Source: Galerina marginata (lineage: Eukaryota; Basidiomycota; Agaricomycetes; Agaricales; Galerinaceae). From it: 64,000 nt of DNA. Below, one piece after another: positions 10,306-22,677 of the stretch. The position numbers and the translations under genes were made by a program. The stretch covers positions 1,798,001 through 1,862,000 of the forward strand of contig JAECYW010000008.1 in assembly GCA_023014335.1 (NCBI GenBank), in the 5' to 3' direction. Below the pieces are notes generated by a model. That model was not told where the DNA came from and did no database searches. It saw only the letters and a list, made by a program, of their open reading frames with translations. Each line of letters opens with the position of its first letter. Positions within the stretch are counted from its first letter, which is position 1.

Positions 10306-11625
10306 ACTTGGTCAGAGGCCATTGCTGCGCATGGCAAAAACAAGTTCTTACTTTGGGGTGAGGCAGTGTCTGAAGACTTACACTGTTATTAAACAAATAC
10401 ATATTAAATACGTAAATAACATGTAGTCCGCTCAAATCTGAACCAATTGGGATGATCTTATACTCAAAAAAAGCAGAAAAATAAGGCGAATCTAACAAGC
10501 CTAAAACGGCCTGGTCACGTGACCAGGAAGGCCGTGATTTTTAGCCTCATGAAAGCCCTGATTTTTACGATTTTTTTGATACCAAGATCATAAAAATTGG
10601 CCCAGTAATGGCTGAGATACAGAAACCATGCAGGGTCACTATAGCAGTGGGAGAATTTCCAACCATTGCGTTAGAAACCATTTCTGCCTGCTATGCAGGC
10701 CGGAAAACAAGTTCTTTTACTACGTAAGAACTTGTAACAAGATTAATTAATTGACTACAATAAGAACTTGTAACAAGATTAATTCTTACGTCACTTAGCT
10801 TTTATCGGATTGCCTTGAAACAAAGTGTGTAATTATCAGAAAAATCAGGGCTAAAAGATGGTGTCACATACGTATTGTCACACCTTTATGTGACTTACCA
10901 AATGCGGAATATTGTTGAAAACACAGTAAATAAGCTATATTGAGAGATTTTAAAGGCATTAAAATAAAATAAAAATACTGATAATGTTTTTTTTACCTAA
11001 GAGATGGTCTGTGCACACATATCACATGATATATCCCTGAGAATATTTTGGTCCAAGTTGGTGCATTACCAAATCCAAGGCAATTGCACAAAGTCCTGCT
11101 GTGAGTTTGATTATGTAAGCTTCTAGAACATTATTTTCATGTTATTTGGTCATGTTTTGCAATGTTTGGTGTGCCTTTTATGGGTTATCCAGTCAGTTTA
11201 ACACCAATTTTCGGATTTTCACCAAGTTGAGCTGACTGTTTGCCTGATTTGGACACCATGACATCATTGCAAAACATATGTAAATATTTGTACATTATTC
11301 TATATTGGTCTGGGCGACACATTTTAGCATATCTAGCTCATTCAAATCTGTTTTAAGCATAAATTCACACAAATTTGCGCTTTTTGGGTCGTGTGAACAA
11401 GTCACATGACCTAATCAACCCTGGATACACATGCCTCATGAAAGCCCTGATTTTTACGATTTTTTTGATACCAAGATCATAAAAATTGGCCCAGTAATGG
11501 CTGAGATACAGAAACCATGCAGGGTCACTATAGCAGTGGGAGAATTTCCAACCATTGCGTTAGAAACCATTTCTGCCTGCTATGCAGGCCGGAAAACAAG
11601 TTCTTTTACTACGTAAGAACTTGTA
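10306..11625 (+). mobile_element. Family A element A1 (long form, 1320 bases)
   Basis: L-end ACTTGGTCAGAGG with the GCCATTGCTGCGCATGGC hairpin at 10306. There is one internal R-end near 10736 and the final R-end at 11625. The flanks CAAT|ATGGGG join without loss or duplication and keep ORF C in frame. It is almost identical to the copy at 42068-43387: same length, and one difference seen (11482 A versus 43244 G). Non-coding. Confidence 0.85.
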
Positions 11626-12008
11626 ATGGGGTACTTGTCATCCCAGATATCCGCTCGGAGGTCTGCATGCGCTACATCGCCAACTGCCTTCCCAGCGAAA
11701 GGAGGATGCTGAGGGTTCTAACCATGGCTTTGGAACGTCGCTTGAGTTTCCACATCGGAGTACCGCTCGCCAATATCAAACATTTCAAGAAGTCGGCCGA
11801 CGCCCAACTTCCTCTTGTCGATCAGAGAAACTTAAAAACTCTGTACAAACCCGGATTCGTGGAAGCGCCATACGTCGAGTCAGACACTGCCTCCTTCGTA
11901 GACACCTTTGTCGGCAAAAGCACAGACGTTCTCAAACGACCTCACGCACAATCACTCATTGGCATGGGCGGACCGTTCAGTTGGCTGGCTCATCGCTGGG
12001 CAGGTGAT
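11626..12008 (+). pseudogene. ORF C part 2
   Basis: Continuation of the frame from 10305: GVLVIPDIRSEVCMRYIANC and RRMLRVLTMALERRLSFH. It ends at WAGD where element A2 is inserted. Excision of A2 continues in frame as VIIDRFMSG at 13284. No domain recognised. Confidence 0.6.
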
Positions 12009-13283
12009 TACAAGTTCTTACGTAGTAAAAGAACTTGTTTTCCGGCCTGCATAGCAGGCAGAAAACATTCCTAACGCAATGGTTGGAAATTCTCCCACTC
12101 ATACAGTGACCCTGCATGGTTTTCATATCTCAGCCATTACTCAGCCAATTTTGATGATTTTGGTATCAAAAAATTCGTAAAAATCAGGGCTTTCATGTGG
12201 CATGGGTATCCAGGGACGATTTGGTCATGTGATCTGTTCACATGACCCAAAAAGCGGAAATTTGTGTGAATTTACACTTGAAGCAGATTTAAGTGAGCTA
12301 GATATGCTAAAATATGTTGCCCAGACCAATCTAAAATAATGTACAAATATTTACATATGTTTTGCAATGATGTCATGGTGTCTAAATCTGGCAAACAGCC
12401 AGCTCAACTTGGTGAAAATCCGAAAATTGGTGTTAAACTGACTGGATAACCCATAAAAGGCACACCAAACATTGAAAAACATGACCAAATAACATGGAAA
12501 TAATGTTCTAGCAGCTTACATAATCAAACTCACAGCAGGACTTTGTGCAATTGCCTTGGATTTGGTAATGCACCAACTTGGACAAAAATATTCTCAGGGA
12601 TATGTCATGTGATATGTGTGCACAGACCATTTCTTAGGTAAAAAAAACATTATCAGTATTTTTATTTCATTTTAATGCCTTTAAAATCTCTCAATATAGC
12701 TTATTTACTGTGTTTTCAACAATATTCCGCATTTGGTATGTCACATCAAGATGTGACAATACGCATGTAACACCATCTTTTAGCCCTGAATTTTCTGATA
12801 ATTACACACTTTGTTTCAAGGCAATCCGATAGAAACTAAGCGACGTATAAATTAATCTTGTTACAAGTTTCTTATTGTAGTCTAATAATTAATCTTGTTA
12901 CAAGTTCTTACGTAGTAAAAGAACTTGTTTTCCGGCCTGCATAGCAGGCAGAAAACATTCCTAACGCAATGGTTGGAAATTCTCCCACTCATACAGTGAC
13001 CCTGCATGGTTTTCATATCTCAGCCATTACTCAGCCAATTTTGATGATTTTGGTATCAAAAAATTCGTAAAAATCAGGGCCTTCCTGGTCACGTGACCAG
13101 GACCTTTTAGGCTTGTTAGATCCGCCTCATTTTTCTGCTTTTTTTGAGTATAAGATCATCCCAATAGCTTCAGAACTGAGCGGACTATGCATTATTTACT
13201 TATTTAACCTTTATTTATAGTCGGACTTATCTTAAAAGTAAGAACTTGTTTTTGCCATGCGCAGCAATGGCCTCTGACCAAGT
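12009..13283 (-). mobile_element. Family A element A2 (long form, 1275 bases)
   Basis: Reverse orientation. The R-end palindrome (TACAAGTTCTTACGTAG) starts at 12009, a second internal R-end lies at about 12899, and the L-end CCTCTGACCAAGT ends at 13283. Flanks GGTGAT|GTAATA rejoin ORF C in frame, with no target duplication. It contains the CACGTG palindrome CCTGGTCACGTGACCAGG near 13085. Non-coding. Confidence 0.85.
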
Positions 13284-13688
13284 GTAATAATCGACCGCTT
13301 TATGTCAGGACCGTCAGTACAAGTAACCCGGCATCTCAGCGGACAATCCGACTCACACAAACAAACGCCTCTTGACATCCAATGGGATCGAGTTTCAAGC
13401 CAAGAAATCAATTTCTTATTCGGCTACATGCCAGGAAATGGCGCCGTTCCCAAACACTGGCTTTACCCTCCTATCCACATTCTCGAAGAATTCTGCGACC
13501 ATTGGCATGGCGAATTGAACTTGGGCATGGAACAAATCTTCACGCACATTACCAACCAGATCACTTCTGATCCACCCACCGCAGTACCTCGATCGCGCGC
13601 TCGTTAGGAAGACTTCCTTCGCAGTTACAATAGAGGAATCAAGGCCCCTCGGTACATTCCAACGGAAAACGACTTCGTCAATGCTTGA
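13284..13688 (+). pseudogene. ORF C part 3, with in-frame stop
   Basis: The frame continues from 12008 (VIIDRFMSGPSVQVTRHLSG). A TAG at 13605-13607 interrupts it, but the frame stays open afterwards (EDFLRSYNRGIKAPRYIP) to a TGA at 13686-13688, so the TAG may be a late nonsense mutation. Two insertions plus a stop mean the gene is dead here. Confidence 0.55.
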
Positions 13689-14810
13689 CACGGAATTCAG
13701 TCCTTAGGTTTACGAAACTCTTGGGATCGTACTCTGCTAACCAACATCCCTTTACCCGAATATAATCTCATGTAACAATCATCTTGAAAGTGGGGGGGCT
13801 CTGTGACGGTCTCTCATATCTCACCTCTCTCTCTCACTGCTGTCGCCGGACTATTTTGACGGGGGGGCAAAATTCAAGGCACGTTGTTTGGATTTTGACA
13901 AGAATTTTGCGAATGGCAAAATCCATTCAATATTCTACGATTTCCCTGAGGCAAAATCCAAGCAAGATGATGGATTTAGATTATATTTTACCCATAGCAA
14001 AATTCAAAATTTCCCTCTCATTTTCCTAAGGGCAAAATCCAGCTAAAACTTCAAATTTTACTGGGCTTTTTCTAGGTATCAAAGCGATATATTTTCACTC
14101 AGGTAAAAGAATGGGAAAACGCTAGATTTTGCTCACATTTTGCTTGACCGGCAAAATTCTAAATTTAGATAGTTAGTCAAAATGATTCATTTTGCCTAGT
14201 CATTTTGCCCTCGGCAGAATGTCCCCTTCTGCTCATATTTTGCCTTCAGCAAAATGTGATGGCAAAATCAGTTGCGCGCTGAGCGAGGCGCAGACCACTC
14301 GCTGCGCGTGTTGGCCGTCGCTGAGCGTCCAAGTGACAAAAGCGTACCTCAAGTTAAAAATCAATTTTCTCACCCTCAACGACTGTCTATTTCACTGATT
14401 AGTGATAATTGCAGTCCACTGATGGCAGAGCGCACCGCTGAGGGACGAAGAGGTAAGCGGGACTCCACGCTCATGCCAATTCAAATTCACACTCACATTC
14501 GAGGTTGGGGGAGGACATGCAGCTGCAACACCAGCATGATCACCTTAGTTGTTAAGATGTAGGCTAAATATCATTATGTATTTTATCGCTCGTGATACAT
14601 ACAATATGTATATGAGTACATAATAATAAAAGCAAAAAAGACTCGCACATGAGCCGGTACTCATGCGCGAGCCGTGGATTGGAGGGAGAGAATCAGCGAA
14701 GAGGGAAAGCGAGGGTTACCAAACGGCTGCAGTGCCATATGGCACCACTACCCGCAGCGCTGCTGCAGATCGAGCACCGGCAGTTGTGCACTGCTGGTGT
14801 CGGTTCACAT
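13689..14810. other. Non-coding stretch with recurrent GCAAAATCC/GCAAAATTC words
   Basis: No supportable gene. From about 13865 to 14270 the word GGCAAAAT (or its complement ATTTTGCC) recurs at least ten times at irregular spacing, suggesting a decayed repetitive element. An imperfect hairpin CTCGCACATGAG...CTCATGCGCGAG lies at about 14642-14672. Confidence 0.4.
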
Positions 14811-15197
14811 TACAAGTTCTTACGTAGTAAAAGAACTTGTTTTCTACACTTGATAGCAGAAGGAAATGGTTCCTAACGCGAACGTTCGAAATTCTCCCAC
14901 TGCTATAGTGACCCTGCATGGTTTCTGTATCTCAGCCATTACTGGGCCAATTTTTATGATCTTGGTATCAAAAAAATCATAAAAATCAGGGCCTTCCTGG
15001 TCACGTTACCAGGCCGTTTTAGGCTTGCTTGAACCGCCTCATTTTTCTGCTTTTTTTAAGTATAAGATCATCCCAATCGGTTCGGATTTGAGCGGACTGT
15101 GCATTATTTACTTACTTAACATATATTTATGTCGTAACACACACCCACAAAGTAAGAACTTGTTTTTGCCATGCGCAGCAATGGCCTCTGACCAAGT
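14811..15197 (-). mobile_element. Family A element A3 (short form, 387 bases)
   Basis: Minimal form: R-end at 14811, the alternative inner hairpin CTACACTTGATAGCAG, one R-module, a CTGGTCACGTTACCAGG remnant, then L-end GACCAAGT at 15197. Flanks are TTCACAT|AGTGAGG. Non-coding. Confidence 0.85.
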
Positions 15198-18100
15198 AGT
15201 GAGGGTGGCCAAAATGGCGTTGAACACTGTCCGTTTGGCACAGCGTTTGACACTTTCAACGGCACTGTGGGACGCTGCACAATGGTGGGTGCAGAAGAGG
15301 TGGCAGGCAACAAACAACGATGTTCGTCACCTTGTCGTCTCCCTCCAGGCGCGTGGAGCGAGTGCAAGCCCTCGAAAACAAAGATGGCTTGCGTCGAGTT
15401 CGTGTTGGTGGTGCTGGCAGTTGGCAGGTAACGTAAGTAAATATAAGATATGTTAGTTATATTAATAAAACAAAGTTAGTATACTTAAAACATACCTTTT
15501 TGATGTTTTGAGGGGAAGGACAAAGGCGGGAGAGCAGAGGGAAGTGTGGATAGTGAGATCGGCGAGATCTACCGCGATCAAGTTCCGATAACGTGATTAG
15601 ATTGCGCAGGCGGTGTCGGTGTTGTTGGATGGACAGACGGCGCTTTGGCTGCGGAAAACAAAGGTTTGAAGGGCAAGGGCTGCGACGGCCTCGTCGAGCG
15701 AGGCGTGGAACGAGGAGACGAAGAACTATTCGTCTCCTCAGCTTCAGCGCGAGCTTGAGCACCAGCACAACTGGATGTTGGTGCTCATTACCGGTGCTAG
15801 CTCTTCTGCCCGCACCACCTGTGCAGCCAACGAGGAGCCGCTGCTCCCCGCAACCTCCGTCATGTCCCATCCGCTATTCAAGACTGCGACCAGGGCCATG
15901 CGGCTGGTACGGGTGCTGGCAGCCGTTGCTTTAACGTGGAATTCACGTCAAAGTCGACGGGGGGGGGGGGGGGGGCTGGGTTCACGAGCTCCAGCAGCAG
16001 CTGCTGCTTGGGTGTTTGTCTCCGCGTTGTGACATCCCCGAGCCGTTGTTGCCGCTGCTGATGTTGGTGCTGCTGCCCATTGTATGCGTGCGGGAGGCGC
16101 GGCCGGTGCTCGATGTCGGGTCTGGCGCTATTGTGGCCGTATGATAGATTGGCGTGGGCTACGAGGGTGGTAGTGGTGGTTAAGCGCTGGCAGGTGGTGG
16201 ATAGGACTGAAATGAAACGGGTCGCGAGACCTGTTTCATGACGGACCTTCTGTGTCTCCTCTTCAGCCTCCCTCCCATTGTCCACCTCCTCGTTAAACCA
16301 CTCCGTTGTTGAAACGCCGGCCCACAGCCCTCAAGTTGGAAGGGGGGGCTCACGACGTGGCAGCGCGTTGTTCGCGGTGATTCGTGTCGTTGTAACCTAG
16401 GTAGAAGGTGTAAATAAGTTAGAAAAGGAATATTGGCAATATAAAGCACTTACTGTATGTCTTGAGGGGCGGGTGGGCAAAAGAGAGATTGGTGATGGTC
16501 GTTGCGGGTCAAGATCAACAGCGTTGATGGCTGTTGATGTGGCCGATGCTGTTTTCGGAACGCGATGTGATTGGATGGATCACCCGGCCCGATCGGTTTC
16601 GGGATCCTTGTCGTCGAGGAGATTCTCAGAAGGTGTTACAATGCACATTTAAAAAGTATTCAGGCTCGGAATGTTGTATAATACCAATTTCTCAACCTAA
16701 TATGTGCCTCCGAGGCAAATAATCTAAGTACAATATATGTGTATTGAAGCCTACTGACTTGGGTGGTGATTTACAGATGCTCCGACTCAACTTCTCAACA
16801 ACTTCTTGTGCTTTTGGGCGTTAAATAATGTTATTCTAACTGTAAAAGGAATACTAGGTTATATTAAATAGTCACTAGAATATATTCTAGTCACTTTATT
16901 AAGACCTCCAATGGTTGTGTGACCATTCAGAAAGATTACAGTGGATTTGACACAAACTAACTGAAAGTTCCATTGATAATATCCCGCAACATTGGAAACC
17001 TTCAACCTTCGTTATCACCCAGTCATTTTACCTGCCCATAAGTATCTAGAATTCATTATATTGACTCAAGTTCTAATACTATGTGTTTGTTTCGTGCTCA
17101 AACCTCTCAGAATTAATTCAATAGACCTCCTGAATAATTCACGACCCGCCAAAATCACCACAAACCCAGATTGTCAGGTGTCATTCTTTATATTGTGTGG
17201 TTCAGGTCAAAATTTTAATCATCTAAATTTAAGTTTAAGCTAAGTGTAATAAATACAACGAACTCTAGTACTAATTATATCTATTCACCCATTTTTACTG
17301 CCCAAGCGACATTGTCAACGACGAGGAACACACGTAAAGTCGCCGGTCCGCGAGTTTTAAACTCCGCTTGGGGTGTTGGTCAACAAAGTTGAAACTTCGT
17401 TGATCTCACCTCCCACCTCCTCCCACCACTTCCTCGCTCCTCACGGCAACACCACCTCTCCCCCTTCTTCCCCAATCATTGGCAGCAGTAAATCCAATGA
17501 CATCGCTCACGGAAAACTCCTGGTTTCAGATCAGCAGCCATCAACGCTGTTGATCTCTGCTCTCGACCACCACCCATCTCCTTCAGCGTCCCACCCCTCA
17601 AAACGTCAAGAAAATGTTTGATAAGCATTGAATTACTAACATTTGAAGTTTTATTACTTACTTACTATCTACTCAGGTACTATCAACGCAAAGCGTGTCG
17701 CGAGCCCCACCTCACTTCGAGGGTTTGTGGGCCGAGGCCGAGCTCTTTGGGTAGGAAACGGGTGAAGAGAGGAAAGAGTAGACCCTGGAGACGGTGATCT
17801 GCTCGGTACGAAGCAAAACGAGTCGTTAGTTCAACTCGTTTTGCTTGTCTACTTCCTACTCCCTTGCCCACTGATCCCCTCAACAGCGCGGTCCCACGTC
17901 GTCACAGCTGCCACCTTCAGCACCTCCCAACATTTTGCCATCTCCATGCCGCTCCATCCACCAGTGACCACGCTAGTCACAGCAGGACGCCGGAGAAGCA
18001 GCAGCACAAACTGCTGCTGCTTCTTCTCTGGCCGCCATCACTTTCGACGGTGGTCTCGCTACCCGCCTTTCTCCACCATCTTGCATCAACACCACCGCTA

Positions 18101-18925
18101 CCGCCTGTTTTGGGCATGTCAACCCAGGAAGCAGTAACACACCGAGTCATTGTCGACGACGACTTGGTTGTAGCAGGAGCGGCAGCATCATGGCAGCCGC
18201 TTCCGCTATGGGGTACGACACGGCAAAGTGGGCAGAGCTGCTGCCGTGGCAGAAATGCTTCTGCTTTAATGGGACAGGATGTGGATGCAGCGAATGGGTG
18301 GCACGGCGGGAGCAGGACAGACCGCTCCTACTCCTGCTGCGATGGGATGCGAGACGGCAAAGGGGTAGCAATACCTCTACTGCTTTGCTGTGAGGAGGCG
18401 ACGAGCCTTTGAGTTCGTCGCCTTTCCCCTTGTTTCCATTAGCTGCCCATCCCGCGGCTCGCGTCCCCTCCTCCCACCTTGTTTTGTTGGTACTGTCTTG
18501 CTGAGGCACCGCCCCGGGTTGGCAGACCAGCGACCAGCACCAGCCCTCCGTCACCTGCGCCATAACCCACCAGTCTCGTCAACCCCTCACCTCTGCCTCC
18601 GAGTAGAAGACGACGACGACTGAAGTTGACGAAGGAGAAAAAAGCTGTGGGCTGCTACTCCACTACTCAGGCACAACGGTGGAGAGACTCGGCGAGGGGC
18701 ATGCGCTCCCGCTGGTCGCCCCCATCGCTGTGGATAGGTAGTTATCAACTGTACCATAGTACAGGAAAAAAAAAAATTCTACGTAATAGAAGTGCGTAAT
18801 GGGTATTCCACCGCCCTTGAATATGTAAAATTAGTATATCTGTATGCTAAAGTGAGGGGACAGAAACAATGAGCATGTTCTCACTATAATTTCGCAACGG
18901 AAATTATATCAATGAAAAGTAAACT
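15198..18925. other. GC-rich tract and AT-rich spacers without a convincing gene
   Basis: Long open frames exist on both strands but are biased, overlap each other and show no recognisable domain. Short related blocks recur: TTTTGAGGGG near 15500, TCTTGAGGGGCGGG near 16457, and the reverse complement of a similar block near 17595. AACAGCGTTGATGG near 16517 pairs with ATCAACGCTGTTGAT near 17540. This suggests inverted, diverged copies of one unit. A run of 17 G lies at 15959-15975. It could be a decayed gene family or retroelement. Confidence 0.35.
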
Positions 18926-19193
18926 GTGAGATACGTTACGGTTCAAGGACAAAAAGATTGTTCTTTGTCCCAATCTGACACTGACAGCCCGAACCGCGAC
19001 ACACATGATGAAAAAATGGCAGCACGGGTTCCTCGCGCCCGTTTGACGCATCTGACTCAATTCTCAGGGGTTCACGACTTGCATCAGCTCTTCCTGATTT
19101 GGGACGCACTCTTGACTAAAGCCTTATTTTCGGATGCAGTTACGCCAAATTCTTCCTATTTCAGACACGCTTCGTATGGCAAGCAAGCATCTT
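18926..19193 (+). other. Unassigned open-frame fragment
   Basis: A short open frame (QLFLIWDALLTKALFSDAVT) is cut by a family A end at 19194. No family recognised. It may be part of the same retroelement as the reverse transcriptase at 21523, but continuity cannot be shown. Confidence 0.25.
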
Positions 19194-19459
19194 TACAAGT
19201 TCTTACGTAGTAAAAGAACTTGTTTTCCGGCCTGCATAGCAGGCAGAAATGGTTTCTAACGCAATGGTTCGAAATTCTCCCACTCATATAGTGACCCTGC
19301 ATGGTTTTCGTATCTCAGCCATTACTGGGCCAATTTTGATGATTTTGGTATCAAAAAATTCGCAAAAATCAGGGCTTTCATGTGGCATGTGTATTCAGGG
19401 ATGATTGGGTCATGTGACTTGTTCACACAACCCAAAAAGCGCAAATTTGTGTGAATTTA
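19194..19459 (-). mobile_element. Family A element A4, truncated
   Basis: R-end and R-module start at 19194. The sequence follows the spacer to GTGTGAATTTAC and then breaks abruptly at 19459 into a Pro/Ser-rich frame. No L-end, so this copy is incomplete. Confidence 0.75.
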
Positions 19460-19767
19460 CCAGCCTCCGCCCTCGCTCGCCCACCTACTGCCACCTCCTC
19501 GACTCCCGATTCACGAACATCGCCTCCTACTCCTCTCAAGCCTCAGCATACTTCCATGCTTCCCAGGAGTCAATCAAATAAGCCGGAACGTAATCAGAGT
19601 ACTTGCAAGAAGCTCACCACAAATCGAGCAGCAAGCTGGTGTTGTCAACCCCACTACACCTTCCGCGGCGAGTACCAACCCCGCACATCTCTCGTGCCTC
19701 CACCAAAGTCGACAAATTCCTTCCCGCGGCGGTTCCCTGCACCCATGCCTCCGCAGTCTCATCTGTT
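19460..19767 (+). other. Pro/Ser-rich open-frame fragment between two A elements
   Basis: An open frame rich in Pro, Ser and Thr lies between a truncated A4 and A5. Gag-like linkers can look like this, but nothing diagnostic is present. Confidence 0.25.
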
Positions 19768-20132
19768 TACAAGTTCTTACGTAGTAAAAGAACTTGTTTT
19801 CCGGCCTGCATAGCAGGCAGAAATGGTTTCTAACGCAATGGTTCGAAATTCTCCCACTCATACAGTGACCCTGCATGGTTTCTGTATCTCAGCCATTACT
19901 GGGCCAATTTTTATGATCTTGGTATCCAAAAATTCGTAAAAATCAGGGCCAGATTTTAGACTTGTTAGATCCGCCTCATTTTTCTGCTTTTTTTGAGTAT
20001 ATGATCATCCAAATCCGTTCAGATTTGAGCGGACTACATATTATTTACTTATTTAACCTTTATTTATAGTCGGACTCACCTTAAAAGTAAGAACTTGTTT
20101 TTGCCATGCGCAGCAATGGCCTCTGACCAAGT
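19768..20132 (-). mobile_element. Family A element A5 (short form, 365 bases)
   Basis: R-end at 19768 with the GCCTGCATAGCAGGC hairpin; L-end GACCAAGT at 20132. Flanks CTGTT|TTTACC. Non-coding. Confidence 0.85.
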
Positions 20133-20254
20133 TTTTACCACGGTGTTGATGGATGAATGAATGAATGAATCAATTTTTGGCCTAAGTCCTGGAATAATGA
20201 ATGAGTTTTTGATAAATCAAAAGACTCATAAAATCAACCCTTTGTCACCTTGGT

Positions 20255-21522
20255 TACAAGTTCTTACGTAACAAGTTCTTACGTAGTAAAAGAACTTGTT
20301 TTCCGGCCTGCATAGCAGGCAGAAAACATTCCTAACGCAATGGTTGGAAATTCTCCCACTGCTATAGTGACCCTGCATGGTTTCTGTATCTCAGCCATTA
20401 CTGGGCCAATTTTGATGATCTTGGTATCAAAAAATTCGTAAAAATCAGGGCTTTCATGTGGCATGTGTATCCAGGGTTGATTAGGTCATGTGACCTGCTC
20501 ACACGACCCAAAAAGCGCAAATTTGTGTGAAATTACACTTAAAACAGATTTCAATGAGCTAAATATGCTAAAATGTGTTGCCCAGACCAATCTAGAATAA
20601 TGTACAAATATTTACATATGTTTTGCAATGATGTCATGGTGTCCAAATCAGGCAAACAGTCAGCTCAACTTGGTGAAAATCCGAAAATTGGTGTTAAACT
20701 AACTGGATAACCCATAAAAGGCACACCAAACATTGCAAAACATGACCAAATAACATGGAAATAATGTTCTAGAAGCTTACATAATCAAACTCACAGCAGG
20801 ACTTTGTGCAATTGCCTTGGATTTGGTAATGCACCAACTTGGACAAAAATATTCTCAGGGATATGTCATGTGATATGTGTGCACAGACCATCTCTTAGAT
20901 AAAAAAACATTATCAGTATTTTTATTTTATTTTAATGTCTTTAAAATCTCTCAATATAGCTTATTTACTGTGTTTTCAACAATATTCCGCATTTGGTAAG
21001 TCACATAAAGATGTGACAATACACATGTGACACCATCTTTTAGCCCTGATTTTTCTGATAATTACACACTTTATTTCAAGGAAATCTGATAAAAACTAAG
21101 TGACGTATGAACTAATCTTATTACAAGTTCTTATTGTAGTCAATTAATTAATCTTGTTACAAGTTCTTACGTAGTAAAAGAACTTGTTTTCCGGCCTGCA
21201 TAGCAGGCAGAAAACATTCCTAACGCAATGGTTGGAAATTCTCCCACTGCTATAGTGACCCTGCATGGTTTCTGTATCTCAGCCATTACTGGGCCAATTT
21301 TGATGATCTTGGTATCAAAAAATTCGTAAAAATCAGGGCCAGATTTTAGACTTGTTAGATCCGCCTCATTTTTCTGCTTTTTTTGAGTATAAGATCATCC
21401 CAATAGCTTCAGAACTGAGCGGACTATGCATTATTTACTTATTTAACCTTTATTTATAGTCGGACTCACCTAGAAAGTAAGAACTTGTTTTTGCCATGCG
21501 CAGCAATGGCCTCTGACCAAGT
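20255..21522 (-). mobile_element. Family A element A6 (long form, 1268 bases)
   Basis: The R-end region begins with a duplicated ACAAGTTCTTACG at 20255-20280. A second internal R-end lies near 21160 and the L-end at 21522. The intervening 20133-20254 holds an ATGA-rich stretch without coding potential. Flanks CTTGGT|ATGCAA. Confidence 0.8.
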
Positions 21523-22148
21523 ATGCAAAGGGCTCCACGAGGGTTTCTGGCCTTGGGCCGATACCCGCGCTGGGTCCTACCCAACCATGCACAGCGAAGA
21601 TTGTGCCTTGCCTACGGATCCGGCAAAGGCGGGTTTCCTTTGTGAACAGCGCAATATAGAAATCCAGAAGGGGTGCTGGTCCACATCATTTGGTCCAGAC
21701 CTTCTCCCAGGAATGTACTGTTTGCCCATTCATGCTGTGCCTAAGCCCAACTCCACCGACCTCCGGCTTGTTACCGACCAAAGCGCAGGTCGCTTCTCTG
21801 TTAACAGCATGATCGACCACGAGAAGGTGTGCAGGTACCCACTCGACAACATGCGCCACATCGGAGAAGCCTTGCTGGCTACAAGGCGCATTCACGGTGG
21901 CTGCGAGCTCATTATGTGGAAGTCAGACATTGCAGAAGCTTATCGTCTTATGCCAATGCACCCGGCATGGCAAATCAAGCAGGTTTGCATGGTCGACAGC
22001 CAGGGACATGTTGACCGTTGCAATTGTTTTGGTGGTTGTGGCTCCGGGGCAATTTTTATTTCTTTCAACAGCCTTGTCGCGTGGATCGCCAAGAACGTTG
22101 AGGGCATCCTAGGTTGTGCCGACTACGTTGACGACACGTCAGGGGCAG
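21523..22148 (+). pseudogene. Reverse transcriptase fragment (DIRS- or Ty3-like)
   Basis: A polymerase fragment without start or end. Reverse-transcriptase blocks are in order: LPIHAVPKPNSTDLRLVTDQ (fingers), WKSDIAEAYRLMPMHP (first catalytic Asp), GCGSGAIFISFNSLVAWIA (motif B) and ADYVDDTSG (YVDD catalytic pair). It is cut at the 5' side by element A6 and at the 3' side at about 22148 by a LINE 5' end. I recall close relatives in Agaricomycete genomes. The class is not certain because no integrase or tyrosine recombinase is adjacent. Confidence 0.75.
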
Positions 22149-22529
22149 AACTCGTTCATCACACCTTAACCACTCGTTCGACCTCTTCGAAACTTGGTAC
22201 ACAGCCTAACAGCACCTCATTCGCAATGCCTCCCAAGCCTGGGACCAAGCGCCCGCGATTCGGGCCAGACAAGAGCCCACTCCGGTCTTCACTGCAGACC
22301 CTGCAGGTGGATCTTCCGGTTCTGCTGTATCTTCTGCAGCTAGAGCTTGCTATACCCCCGATGTTCCTGCTCAGGAACGTTGAGGACCTTCCAGGCCGTC
22401 CTCCAGGGTGTCCAGCTCTACGGTTCAGCCCTCTGCACATGGACAACCTCTGACTCAGAAATGGCCGACTACAAGCCATCTACTCCGTCGGAAGACTTGG
22501 CTTGCAATGAGGTGGACACAGGAGGGAGT
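22149..22529 (+). mobile_element. LINE fragment L1 (5' end of ORF1)
   Basis: Aligns with the 5' end of LINE L3 (24759 onwards): AACTCGTTCATCAC, TCTTCGAAACTTGGTACAC and the ORF1 start MPPKPG. Frameshifts disrupt the product. It begins abruptly within the reverse transcriptase and is cut at 22529 by an A R-end. Confidence 0.7.
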
Positions 22530-22677
22530 TACAAGTTCTTACGTAGTAAAAGAACTTGTTTTCCGGCCTGCATAGCAGCCAGAAATGGTTTCTAATGCAA
22601 GCATTCAAAATTCTCCCACTCATACAGTGACCCTGCATGGTTTTCATATCTCAGCCATTACTGGGCCAATTTTTATA
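22530..22677 (-). mobile_element. Family A element A7, R-module only
   Basis: R-end at 22530, running inwards to CCAATTTTTATA, where the L-end of A8 begins. The rest of A7 is missing, so A8 insertion was accompanied by loss or recombination. Confidence 0.7.

Noticed and set aside
11431..11616. Recurrent 61-residue frame across the A R-module (PDFYEFFDTKIIKIGPVMAE)
   Set aside because: It spans the terminal palindrome, reads into flanking DNA in some copies and has no codon-like conservation that I could show. More likely a structural DNA element.
10306..11625. Classical Helitron
   Set aside because: No 5' TC, no CTRR end before the hairpin and no A|T insertion site. A Helentron-like or other hairpin-using mechanism remains possible.
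15457..16449. Long Arg-, Pro- or Cys-rich frames in the GC-rich tract
   Set aside because: Frames overlap on both strands with compositional bias and no domain.
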